Assembly (NCBI GenBank): GCA_026417195.1
Contig: JAOADS010000112.1
Span: 1 to 7,129, forward strand
DNA: 7,129 nt
Direction: 5' to 3'
Source of the DNA: Ignavibacteria bacterium
GTDB lineage: Bacteria; Bacteroidota; Ignavibacteria; Tepidaquicellales; OLB5
Numbering within the stretch: the first letter of the stretch is position 1; each line of letters opens with the position of its first letter. Positions 1 to 6,818 of this stretch are shown piece by piece. Position numbers and translations under genes: made by a program. The notes under the pieces were generated by a model, which saw only the letters and a program-made list of their open reading frames with translations, did not search any database and was not told the DNA's origin.

Positions 1-1
1 G

Positions 2-853
2 TATTAATCCAGCCAGGAGTTCAAGACTTTCCGTTATACGGGGACCTGATCGGTTGAAATAAGAATTTCCGTCTGTGATATATACTTTTTTGTTCCTCAC
101 CGCTTTCAGTTCCTCCCATCCAGTTTCGGAGGTGAGTAAGTTCAGGTCTTTTTCAGTCTGTGATAATTTAAATCCGCATGGAGCTATGATAATTACGTCA
201 GGGTCTGATTTTACAAGTTCACTGAATTCTATAATATGTGACTTCTTTCCAGATTCACCGAAAAGGGGAATTCCGCCGGCTATTTCAATAAGTTCCGGCA
301 TCCAGTTTGAGCCTATGAATATGGGTTTAATCCATTCTATGAACGCAACGCGGGGTTTGTTTTTTAAAGAAGCAGTTCTCTGCCTTACTTCTTCTATCTT
401 TGATTTCATTTTATCAATGACTGTTTCGGGATTTCTTTTTATTGCAGAGGCTATTCTTCTAATATCTTCAAATATTTCCTGAAGAGAAGCTGGGTTCAGA
501 GAAACTATTTCCACGTTCATATTTACCAGATCTGATATTGCGTTACATACATCAGAAAAGGAAACTGCACAGACTTCACACTGATGCTGTGTTATTATTA
601 CATCTGGTTTGAGTGAGCTGAGCAATTCTGTTTTTACGTTGTAAATAGATAAAGCTTTGATGAGCCTTTCTTGAACCTGCATGTGTATAATGTCCGACCG
701 TGCCATATGATCAATACGGCTTTCGGTTAAAACGGGAAGATGTCTGATAGAGTCCGGATAGTCACATTCATGGGAGATTCCTGCAAGTTCAGATTCTGCT
801 CCTAATGTAACTGCGATTTCAGTTCCGCTTGAAAGAAGTGATGCTATTTTCAC
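2..853 (-). CDS. BtuF-like cobalamin-binding family protein without signal peptide (partial, 3' end off the window)
   Basis: This is the substrate-binding fold of the BtuF/FepB class (COG0614), in the subgroup usually annotated 'cobalamin-binding protein'. 284 codons are visible and the C-terminus lies beyond base 1; the family is near 300 residues, so little is missing. Recognisable family motifs in order are SLLSSGTEI (5-13), HECDYP (28-33), LPVLTESRID (39-48), QHQCEVCAVS (89-98) with C92 and C95, SLNP (118-121), EWIKPIF and NWMPELIEIAGG (173-194), PDVIIIAPCGF (218-228) and DGNSYFNRSGPR (261-272). The start is GTG at 853; its first base is the last base of the upstream peptidase's TAG stop (TAGTG), with AAAAGG nine bases upstream. 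The protein begins directly in the fold, with no signal peptide or lipobox, so it is probably cytoplasmic and not a canonical transporter component. No permease or ATPase gene is in view. The ligand (a corrinoid or another chelate) is inferred from family only. Confidence 0.85.
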   Translation of the reverse strand, partial: MKIASLLSSGTEIAVTLGAESELAGISHECDYPDSIRHLPVLTESRIDHMARSDIIHMQVQERLIKALSIYNVKTELLSSLKPDVIITQHQCEVCAVSFSDVCNAISDLVNMNVEIVSLNPASLQEIFEDIRRIASAIKRNPETVIDKMKSKIEEVRQRTASLKNKPRVAFIEWIKPIFIGSNWMPELIEIAGGIPLFGESGKKSHIIEFSELVKSDPDVIIIAPCGFKLSQTEKDLNLLTSETGWEELKAVRNKKVYITDGNSYFNRSGPRITESLELLAGLI

Positions 854-1671
854 TAAAGTTTACCTTTTTTCAGATCTTTTGAAACAGATGTAATTATTTT
901 AAGCAGTGATTTCGTATATTTCCAGACAGACTTTTCCTTTATGATAATTCCTTCGCTCTTGTGCATCCAGTCATCAGATTCTTCTGTCTCCGGATGAGGT
1001 TTTGCCGGCAGACAGAATGAGAAACAGTTCAAATCATGTTCATCATATTCCCAGGATTCATCTATCTCGGCTTTATCATCATTTACAAATTTAATTTTCT
1101 CGTCGTCTAAAATCCGGCGACAGTATTTTTTGAATTCTTTCCGTGATTTGAAGAGTCCGTTTTTTATAAAATAGTTTTCAATTGTATATGGATATTTATA
1201 ATATTTATCAACTGTTACGTCCATAACTATAACAAGTCCTAGGTTGTTTCGAAGGTTATCGATACTTTTAATGTAGTTCATAGTTTCCCTTGCACCTTCA
1301 GAGTCTTCTTCTTCTCTGCCTGTGAAAGTAATTAGAACATTTGGTGGTAATTTCCCTGATTTAATTAGATATATTAAAACAGCATTACATATACTGTTAT
1401 CGAACGTACCGATTATCTGTTTTTTATTAAAGTCGCTTAGGAAATATTCAGGATATTCTTCATCAATATGACTTGAGACAAGAATAAATGGTTCAGTCTG
1501 GTCGAAATCTTTATGTGAGTATAAAAGAAATTGATTTCCCTGATTTATAAGCAAGTATTGACCAGCTAAAGTATCTTTTATCTTCAACACCTTTTCCTGT
1601 TCTGAGAATATGCCATTATTTTTACAGGAACAGTTAATTACTTTCAGAATTTCTTTGATTTTGGTTATCAT
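853..1671 (-). CDS. M28/M42-like zinc metallopeptidase homologue, 272 aa
   Basis: The protein looks like a small co-catalytic di-zinc aminopeptidase-type hydrolase (clan MH; M28, M42 or M20). Candidate active-site residues in the family order are H68-x-D70 in SSHID, bridging D91 in GTFDNS, the catalytic glutamate pair E120/E121 in FTGREEEDSEGA, D151 in VMDVT, and H237 in DDWMHKSEG near the C-terminus. Their order and spacing fit M28 best. At 272 residues it is shorter than many relatives and has no room for a lid or dimerisation domain beyond the variable stretch 155-215, which is rich in Lys, Asp and Glu. There is no signal peptide, so it is probably cytoplasmic. The ATG at 1671 follows AGGAAA (1681-1676). 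It is the first gene of a minus-strand pair and overlaps the BtuF-like gene by one base. The substrate is unknown, and an amidohydrolase or non-peptidase role cannot be excluded. Confidence 0.75.
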   Translation of the reverse strand: MITKIKEILKVINCSCKNNGIFSEQEKVLKIKDTLAGQYLLINQGNQFLLYSHKDFDQTEPFILVSSHIDEEYPEYFLSDFNKKQIIGTFDNSICNAVLIYLIKSGKLPPNVLITFTGREEEDSEGARETMNYIKSIDNLRNNLGLVIVMDVTVDKYYKYPYTIENYFIKNGLFKSRKEFKKYCRRILDDEKIKFVNDDKAEIDESWEYDEHDLNCFSFCLPAKPHPETEESDDWMHKSEGIIIKEKSVWKYTKSLLKIITSVSKDLKKGKL

Positions 1672-1675
1672 GCTA

Positions 1676-1681
1676 TTTCCT
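1676..1681 (-). promoter_or_regulatory. Ribosome binding site of the peptidase gene
   Basis: AGGAAA on the minus strand lies a few bases before the ATG at 1671. It supports that start codon and shows that at least some genes here use Shine-Dalgarno initiation. Confidence 0.6.
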
Positions 1682-1742
1682 GCATAATTTATGGTTTTCA
1701 GAAATTGTTCAGATGTGTTTTTTTCAGAGTTTTTATGTTATA

Positions 1743-1774
1743 CAAAAGTAAATTACAAAATTCTGAGTTACAAT
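1743..1774 (-). promoter_or_regulatory. Bacteroidota-type promoter for the peptidase/BtuF-like pair
   Basis: Read on the minus strand, ATTG (1774-1771) is followed after exactly 20 bases by TACTTTTG (1750-1743). This fits the Bacteroidota primary sigma factor pattern TTTG-N(19-21)-TAnnTTTG, with only the first base of the upstream box off. Transcription would start near 1736, leaving a leader of about 65 bases before the ATG at 1671. The match is by eye in an AT-rich spacer. Confidence 0.5.
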
Positions 1775-1818
1775 TATCTAAATTAGTTTGTTTTTTTGAG
1801 ATTTCCCCATATACCCAG

Positions 1819-1840
1819 AAATGATTAGCTAAATACATTT
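1819..1840. promoter_or_regulatory. Nested dyad, possible operator in the divergent spacer
   Basis: AAATG (1819-1823) and CATTT (1836-1840) form an inverted repeat. They enclose the perfect 8-base palindrome TTAGCTAA (1825-1832). The two dyads are offset by one base, so this is not a single perfect palindrome. It lies between the minus-strand promoter and the possible plus-strand promoter, where a regulator could affect either. AT-rich DNA makes such dyads fairly easily, so this is a candidate only. Confidence 0.25.
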
Positions 1841-1857
1841 TTATTTCAATTAATGTT

Positions 1858-1863
1858 TATAAT
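1858..1863 (+). promoter_or_regulatory. Possible -10 element of the TPR kinase operon
   Basis: TATAAT lies nine bases before the ATG at 1873. If used, transcription would begin only a few bases ahead of the start codon and the message would be nearly leaderless, which would agree with the lack of any Shine-Dalgarno sequence there. No convincing -35 or Bacteroidota -33 box is seen at the right distance. Confidence 0.3.
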
Positions 1864-1872
1864 CTTTCTGTT

Positions 1873-3672
1873 ATGAATTTCCCTGAGGGATATAACAGCA
1901 AGCTTTCAGAGATGCTCGAGGAGGCAACGAGGATCTGGTACAATGAACCTCAGAAAGCCCTTGAGATATCCAATTATGTTTATATAAGTTCACTTAAATC
2001 TGCTGACGAAAGAAATGAATCCAGAGCATTATATTGCATGGGTGTCTGTAATGAGATGATGTGTAATTATCCCAAGGCTATCCATTTTTTATCTGAAGCA
2101 ATAAAGCTTGCAACTAAATTAAATGAAAAGAAAATAATTGCTGACTCACTGAACTGTATAGGGATAATAAATGACAATATAAGCAATTATTCCAGTTCAC
2201 TCAGAGCTTATCTTAAAGCACTGAAAATCTATGAGGAGCTTGATTTAAAACGGAATAAATCAATCGTACTTTCAAACATCGGACTTGTTTATACCAATAT
2301 TCATGATTACAGAAATGCCCTTAAGTTTTATTCACAGGCTTTGGAGATTGCCGAAGATGAGCAGGATGAAGAGTCTGTTTTAATAACCAGCATTAACATA
2401 GGACTTACTCACTTCTTACTTGGTAACAACTCAGACGCTATGAAATTTCTCACTGAAGCCCTGTTACTTGCTGAAAAAAGGAAGGACGATTTAAGAAAAT
2501 CAATATCTCTGGATCATATGGTTGATGTAAAAATGTCTCAGGGTCATTATTCAGAAGCGTATTTTCTTCTTGAGGAAAGCAGGTCAATTAAAGTGCGCCT
2601 GAATGACAAAAAAGGTCTGGTTAAGATATATTTTATCTTTGGTCAGATTAATTTAAAGGAAGGTAAAGTTCAGGAAGCTTTGAACAATACACTTGAGGCT
2701 TTAAGAATATCGGAAGAGATAGGGCTGAAAAAATCTGTATTTGAAATTCATAAAATGCTTTCCGAGATATATGAGAAGGTAGGTGATACCTCAAAGTCAC
2801 TTCATCACCTTAAATTTGCATATAAGAAAGAAATTGAATATCTCAAGGAAAAGTCTGAGGAGAAAGCCAGAAACCTTGCTACGCAGATTGAAATCGAACA
2901 GGCACAGAAGGAAGCTGAAATTCAGAGATTGAGAAATGTGGAACTGGCAAATGCCTTAGAGGAAGTTAAGGCACTGAACCTTTCACTTCAGGAGCTGAAT
3001 GAGGAAAAGAATGAGTTTATGAGCATAGCTGTCCACGATCTTAAAAATCCCCTGCAAAACATTCTTTCATCTGCAAGGCTGCTGAAAAGACAGGCAGAGG
3101 TAACGAATACTGAACTCATAGATAATATAATAAGCCAGACTGACAGAATGTTTAATCTGATAAAGAGGCTTCTCGATCATCAGTCTATTGAAGAAGGAAA
3201 CATTAACATAAAGGTTTCGGAATTTGATAACTGTAGCTTTATATCTGAGGTTTCAAATGTTTTTTCGGATACAGCATCAGCAAAGAATATTGAACTGATA
3301 TGCGACTGCAGGGAGAAAGTTCGTCTTAAAACAGACAGGGAGATACTCTTTCAGATTATTCAGAATCTTGTTTCAAACTCCCTGAAGTTTTCACCTTCAG
3401 GAAAGAAGGTCTTCGTAAGGACTTACAGTTCAGGTGAACATGTGATGTTTGAAGTTGAGGACGAGGGACCCGGGTTCAGCGAGGAAGATAAAAACAAGGT
3501 TTTTAAAAAATTTGCCAGACTTTCAGCCCGACCTACCGGCGGAGAACATTCAACCGGACTTGGACTTTCTGCCGTTAAAAAACTCTGTGAACTTATAAAC
3601 GCTGATATAGAACTTGAGTCAGAGCAATATAAAGGAGCTACATTTATAATAAAGCTACCACTTTCTGCATAA
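1873..3672 (+). CDS. Soluble TPR-coiled-coil sensor histidine kinase, 599 aa (kinase A)
   Basis: This is a cytoplasmic two-component kinase. Residues about 18-325 hold seven or eight TPR-type helical repeats with a period near 40 residues; clear ones begin around 50, 90, 129, 168, 208, 248 and 288. A charged coiled coil (about 313-380) leads into the HisKA dimerisation domain with phospho-acceptor H388 in HDLKNP. The D-x-x-N pattern after the histidine fits a bifunctional kinase/phosphatase. The HATPase domain has the N box N498/N502, G1 DEGPGF (530-535), an F box at 544-547 and G2 TGLGLS (561-566), preceded by PTGGE. All catalytic motifs are intact. There is no transmembrane segment, signal peptide, receiver or output domain, so the signal is presumably an intracellular ligand or protein bound by the TPRs. 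The ATG at 1873 has no Shine-Dalgarno sequence, but there is no better start. The partner regulator is not in the window. Confidence 0.92.
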   Translation: MNFPEGYNSKLSEMLEEATRIWYNEPQKALEISNYVYISSLKSADERNESRALYCMGVCNEMMCNYPKAIHFLSEAIKLATKLNEKKIIADSLNCIGIINDNISNYSSSLRAYLKALKIYEELDLKRNKSIVLSNIGLVYTNIHDYRNALKFYSQALEIAEDEQDEESVLITSINIGLTHFLLGNNSDAMKFLTEALLLAEKRKDDLRKSISLDHMVDVKMSQGHYSEAYFLLEESRSIKVRLNDKKGLVKIYFIFGQINLKEGKVQEALNNTLEALRISEEIGLKKSVFEIHKMLSEIYEKVGDTSKSLHHLKFAYKKEIEYLKEKSEEKARNLATQIEIEQAQKEAEIQRLRNVELANALEEVKALNLSLQELNEEKNEFMSIAVHDLKNPLQNILSSARLLKRQAEVTNTELIDNIISQTDRMFNLIKRLLDHQSIEEGNINIKVSEFDNCSFISEVSNVFSDTASAKNIELICDCREKVRLKTDREILFQIIQNLVSNSLKFSPSGKKVFVRTYSSGEHVMFEVEDEGPGFSEEDKNKVFKKFARLSARPTGGEHSTGLGLSAVKKLCELINADIELESEQYKGATFIIKLPLSA

Positions 3673-3732
3673 TACATTCCTACTAACGTATTTCGTTATT
3701 CCAAATCTCCTATAAAAATCTAATTTAGCAGT

Positions 3733-4959
3733 ATGGAAAATACTCTGGTGAAAAAAGAGATACGGAAATTATTTGATGACTTCCCGAAAGTAAGGTTTAA
3801 AAATCCTTCACTTGCACTTGCAATATCTGATAAGGCTCTCAAGCTTTCCAGAGAAATAGAAGATCAGGAATATGAAGCCAGATCACTTGTATATCTTGCT
3901 GTCTGCCACATATATCTTTCAAACTATACAAATGCTCTGGATTTCCTTAACCAGGCACTGAAGATTGCGAAAAGTAAAAACCTCAGGGATGTTGAAGGCG
4001 AGATTTATAACTGTTTCGGGGTTATTAACGAAAATTATTCCAATTACTCTGATTGTCTGGATTATTATTTCAGGGCTCTTAAGATATTTAAGGAGATTGA
4101 AGATAATGAATATATGTGCATGGTGCTTACAAACATAACCGGTGTTTATTTTATAACTGGTGACAGGGATAATGCGGTAAAATATTCTGAACTTGCCCAC
4201 AGGTCTATAATTGAACGAATGCCTCATGCCCACACACTTTACATACGCAGTCTCATAAACCTCGGAGAAGCTTGGCTACAGACGGGCGATATGGAAAAAG
4301 CACTGCGCTACTTTAATGAAGCAATGAATTTATCTGAAAAACATGAAGATCGTTTTCATCTTTCAGACAGTCTTTATGCGATCGGGGAAGTAAATCGTCG
4401 TGAGAAAAATATATCGGAAGCATTCAATCTTTTTTCCCGTGCCAGGAAAATCAAAGAAGAACTGAACCACCCTCTCGGAGTACTTAGAAGTAATATTGCT
4501 ATAGCGAAATGTTACAAGGAGTCCGGAGATATTGAAACAGCATTATATGTTTTACAACGGCTCCTTCCTGATGCTGAACGGCTTGGCTATAAGATGGAAG
4601 AAATTGAGATATATAAACTTGTTTCCGAGATTACATCAAAAACAGGGACAAAGGAAAGATTTATAAGATATTTTACTATTTATAAGGAAAAGGAAACGGA
4701 ATATTTTAAAGAGCAGTATCACAACAAAGCGATAATGACGGGTCTGCTTCACGAGATGAATATGAACGATTCATCTGTACAAGAGAAGCAAAGTGAAATA
4801 GGAGTTTTAAAGGAATCAATGGCAGAATCACTGAAAAAAATTCATTCAGTATCGGAGGAACTCTTGTCAAGTAACGGATCATCTGGTTCACTTAATGAAA
4901 AAATTTTACTTATTAAAAAAGAATCAGAATATCTGATGAAATTTTTAGGAGTTCCGTGA
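3733..4959 (+). CDS. TPR protein lacking a kinase domain, 408 aa (protein B)
   Basis: Residues about 20-315 are TPR-type repeats clearly related to kinase A: NCFGVINENYSNYSDCLDYY (93-112) corresponds to NCIGIINDNISNYSSSLRAY in A (94-113), and the following repeat also aligns. After the last repeat come helical, charged residues (about 315-378), a short Ser/Gly/Asn linker (SSNGSSGS, 379-386) and a final helix ending at 408. No HisKA, HATPase, DNA-binding or enzymatic motif is seen, and no signal peptide or membrane span, so it should be cytoplasmic. It lies 60 bases after kinase A with no Shine-Dalgarno sequence, and its TGA stop overlaps the ATG of kinase C. The position suggests a scaffold, ligand-binding subunit or modulator of the adjacent kinases; this is inference. 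It could also be a remnant of a kinase that lost its catalytic half. Confidence 0.85.
   Translation: MENTLVKKEIRKLFDDFPKVRFKNPSLALAISDKALKLSREIEDQEYEARSLVYLAVCHIYLSNYTNALDFLNQALKIAKSKNLRDVEGEIYNCFGVINENYSNYSDCLDYYFRALKIFKEIEDNEYMCMVLTNITGVYFITGDRDNAVKYSELAHRSIIERMPHAHTLYIRSLINLGEAWLQTGDMEKALRYFNEAMNLSEKHEDRFHLSDSLYAIGEVNRREKNISEAFNLFSRARKIKEELNHPLGVLRSNIAIAKCYKESGDIETALYVLQRLLPDAERLGYKMEEIEIYKLVSEITSKTGTKERFIRYFTIYKEKETEYFKEQYHNKAIMTGLLHEMNMNDSSVQEKQSEIGVLKESMAESLKKIHSVSEELLSSNGSSGSLNEKILLIKKESEYLMKFLGVP
4947..4951 (+). promoter_or_regulatory. Ribosome binding site deciding the kinase C start
   Basis: AGGAG lies inside the end of gene B, seven bases before the ATG at 4959. The alternative GTG at 4956 would leave only four bases, so the ATG is the better start. 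The stop TGA of gene B (4957-4959) shares its last base with this ATG, which indicates translational coupling. Confidence 0.7.
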
Positions 4960-6803
4960 TGAACAATAAAAAAATACCAGTAGAAAAAATTTCAGAATTT
5001 GAAAATCTTTTAAAAACCGGTAATGAGTTACAGAACTCCAAGCCATCGAAGGCTATTGAATATTTTCTGAATGCGGTAGAAATTGCAAGAGCTTATGAGG
5101 ATGAAGTCAGATTAAAGGAAGCACTGTTTGAAGCGGGAGTTACCTACCATAATCTCGGTAATCACTTAGAATCGCTGAAAACATTCAGGGAAGTTTTGTC
5201 TCTTTCATGCGTTAATGATGATCTGAAATTCAAATCAAATCTGCTGAGATGCACAGCTGTTCAGTTTATCAGGACCTCAAGAATTGATGAGGCTTTAAAT
5301 TACCTTTATGAAAGCCGTAAAACAGCAGAAGAATGTTCTTTTGACGAAAGTATTCATATGGTGGAATCTACATTTACTTCCATATATCTGCAGCTTAAAA
5401 TGTATGACAAGGCACTTGAGCATCAGTATAAAAGTCTTGAGATAGCTGAAAAGCTGAACATACCTGGTGTGAAAGGATATACTTATTTGGGGCTTGGCTC
5501 ATGCTATTATCAGCTTAAAGATTACTCAAATTCGGAGAAATTCCTGGAAAAGGTTTTTGAAGATTCCAATAATTGTTTTACTTCAGTAAATACATATTAC
5601 TATCTTTCATTGTTAAATCTTGCTCAGGGAAGACTTGATAAATCTTTTGAATATGCTGAAAAGGGCTATCAGTTAGCTTCAGATAATGAAATAAAAGATT
5701 TCAAAGCACTTTGTCTTGGGCTTAAAGGCAGAGTTATTCTCGAAAAAGGGGAAGCTGCTCTTGCCATTTCTTTAATGAAAGAAGCTATTCAGATAGCTGA
5801 AAAGCTTGAGAATAAAAACGCCTTTTTCTCGCTTTACAGAGACCTTATCAATGCATATGCAAAAATTAATGATTATGAGAATCAGCTGAAAGTATATGAA
5901 AAACTCTATACTACTCACACAGAATATCTTGAGAAACAGCTTAGGCTGAAAATCAATCAGCTGAATGCTGAACATCAAATAGAACTAGCACAAAGAAATG
6001 AGGAATTACAGAAATTAAAAAATGTTGAACTGAAGAGTGCTCTGGAAAATGTCAACAGGCTTAACAGAGAGCTTGGGAGAATCAACCAGGAAAAAAATGA
6101 TTTTATGGCAGTAGCAGTTCATGATTTAAAGAATCCTCTGCAGAACATACTTTCAACAGCCAGGCTTATAAAAGCCACCTCTGATCCTTCGGAGAAGAAT
6201 TCCCTTTCAGATAATATTATTTACCAGACTGACAGAATGTTTAACCTTATAAGAAAGCTTCTGGATTACAATGCGATAGAACAGGGAAAAATTAAAATAA
6301 CCAACAGGATTTTCAGTACAGAAAGTTTAAGCAGGGAAATAATCAACGACTTTAAAGTAGCAGCTGAGAAAAAGAACATTGATATAGAATACTACGGCAG
6401 TCCGGATGATTGCTATGTTAATACTGACTATGATATATTGTATAATATAATAAGTAACATAATGTCCAATGCATTGAAATTCAGTCCTCCGGGTAAAACA
6501 GTTAGATTTGAGACTTTTATGAAAGACGATACCGTCTGTTTTATGATTGAAGACGAAGGACCTGGTTTCACGAAGGAAGATATGCAGAAAGTATTCAGAA
6601 AATTTTCACGTCTCTCAGCACAACCTACCGGAGGAGAAGCATCAACCGGGCTCGGGTTATCTATTGCAAAGAAACTTGCTGAGCTGATAGATGCTGATAT
6701 ACATCTTGAAAACAGAATTCAAGAGAGTGGGGCAAAGCTTACGGTTGTAATGAAAGCAGTTAAACTAAAAACAGTTTGTAAAGAAGATAAATTAGCCTGT
6801 TAA
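4959..6803 (+). CDS. Soluble TPR-coiled-coil sensor histidine kinase, 614 aa (kinase C)
   Basis: It has the same architecture as kinase A. Degenerate TPR repeats span about 15-320, with well-formed ones around 130-170, 171-205 and 210-240. A coiled coil (about 318-380) precedes the HisKA domain with H388 in HDLKNP, the same residue number as in kinase A. The HATPase domain has N500/N504, G1 DEGPGF (532-537), an F box near 546-549 and G2 TGLGLS (563-568), preceded by PTGGE. From 378 to 403 it matches kinase A at 22 of 26 positions, whereas the TPR half is much more diverged. There is no membrane segment or receiver domain. A 14-residue tail after the kinase fold (601-614) is basic, has two cysteines and ends in Cys; kinase A lacks it. 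The ATG at 4959 was chosen over the GTG at 4956 for the spacing to AGGAG. The cognate regulator is not visible. Confidence 0.92.
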   Translation: MNNKKIPVEKISEFENLLKTGNELQNSKPSKAIEYFLNAVEIARAYEDEVRLKEALFEAGVTYHNLGNHLESLKTFREVLSLSCVNDDLKFKSNLLRCTAVQFIRTSRIDEALNYLYESRKTAEECSFDESIHMVESTFTSIYLQLKMYDKALEHQYKSLEIAEKLNIPGVKGYTYLGLGSCYYQLKDYSNSEKFLEKVFEDSNNCFTSVNTYYYLSLLNLAQGRLDKSFEYAEKGYQLASDNEIKDFKALCLGLKGRVILEKGEAALAISLMKEAIQIAEKLENKNAFFSLYRDLINAYAKINDYENQLKVYEKLYTTHTEYLEKQLRLKINQLNAEHQIELAQRNEELQKLKNVELKSALENVNRLNRELGRINQEKNDFMAVAVHDLKNPLQNILSTARLIKATSDPSEKNSLSDNIIYQTDRMFNLIRKLLDYNAIEQGKIKITNRIFSTESLSREIINDFKVAAEKKNIDIEYYGSPDDCYVNTDYDILYNIISNIMSNALKFSPPGKTVRFETFMKDDTVCFMIEDEGPGFTKEDMQKVFRKFSRLSAQPTGGEASTGLGLSIAKKLAELIDADIHLENRIQESGAKLTVVMKAVKLKTVCKEDKLAC

Positions 6804-6818
6804 AATAAAATAAAAGTT

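Noticed and set aside
75..482. Plus-strand open frame of 135 codons
   Set aside because: It lies antisense inside the BtuF-like gene, whose family motifs are unmistakable on the minus strand; the plus-strand product resembles no family I know.
3423..3677. Minus-strand open frame opposite the end of kinase A
   Set aside because: It is antisense to the conserved HATPase G1 and G2 boxes, so it is a shadow of that coding sequence.
3684..3698. Hairpin TAACG-TATTT-CGTTA between genes A and B, as a possible terminator
   Set aside because: The stem is only 5 bp and is not followed by a T-run, so it is too weak to call a terminator.
3919..4233. Minus-strand open frame of 104 codons inside gene B
   Set aside because: It is antisense to clear TPR repeats and has no recognisable domain or ribosome binding site.
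4750..4765. LLHEMN (residues 338-343) in protein B as a relic H-box
   Set aside because: It lacks the following basic-Thr/Asn-Pro part, is not placed like H388 of the neighbouring kinases, and no N, G1 or G2 boxes follow.
4706..4891. Minus-strand open frame opposite the C-terminal tail of gene B
   Set aside because: It is short, antisense and without supporting signals.
4956..4958. GTG as the start codon of kinase C
   Set aside because: Only four bases separate it from AGGAG, whereas the ATG at 4959 has seven and forms the usual TGATG overlap.
5772..5978. Minus-strand open frame inside kinase C
   Set aside because: It is antisense to the TPR/coiled-coil region; its hydrophobic look comes from the complement of Lys/Glu-rich codons.
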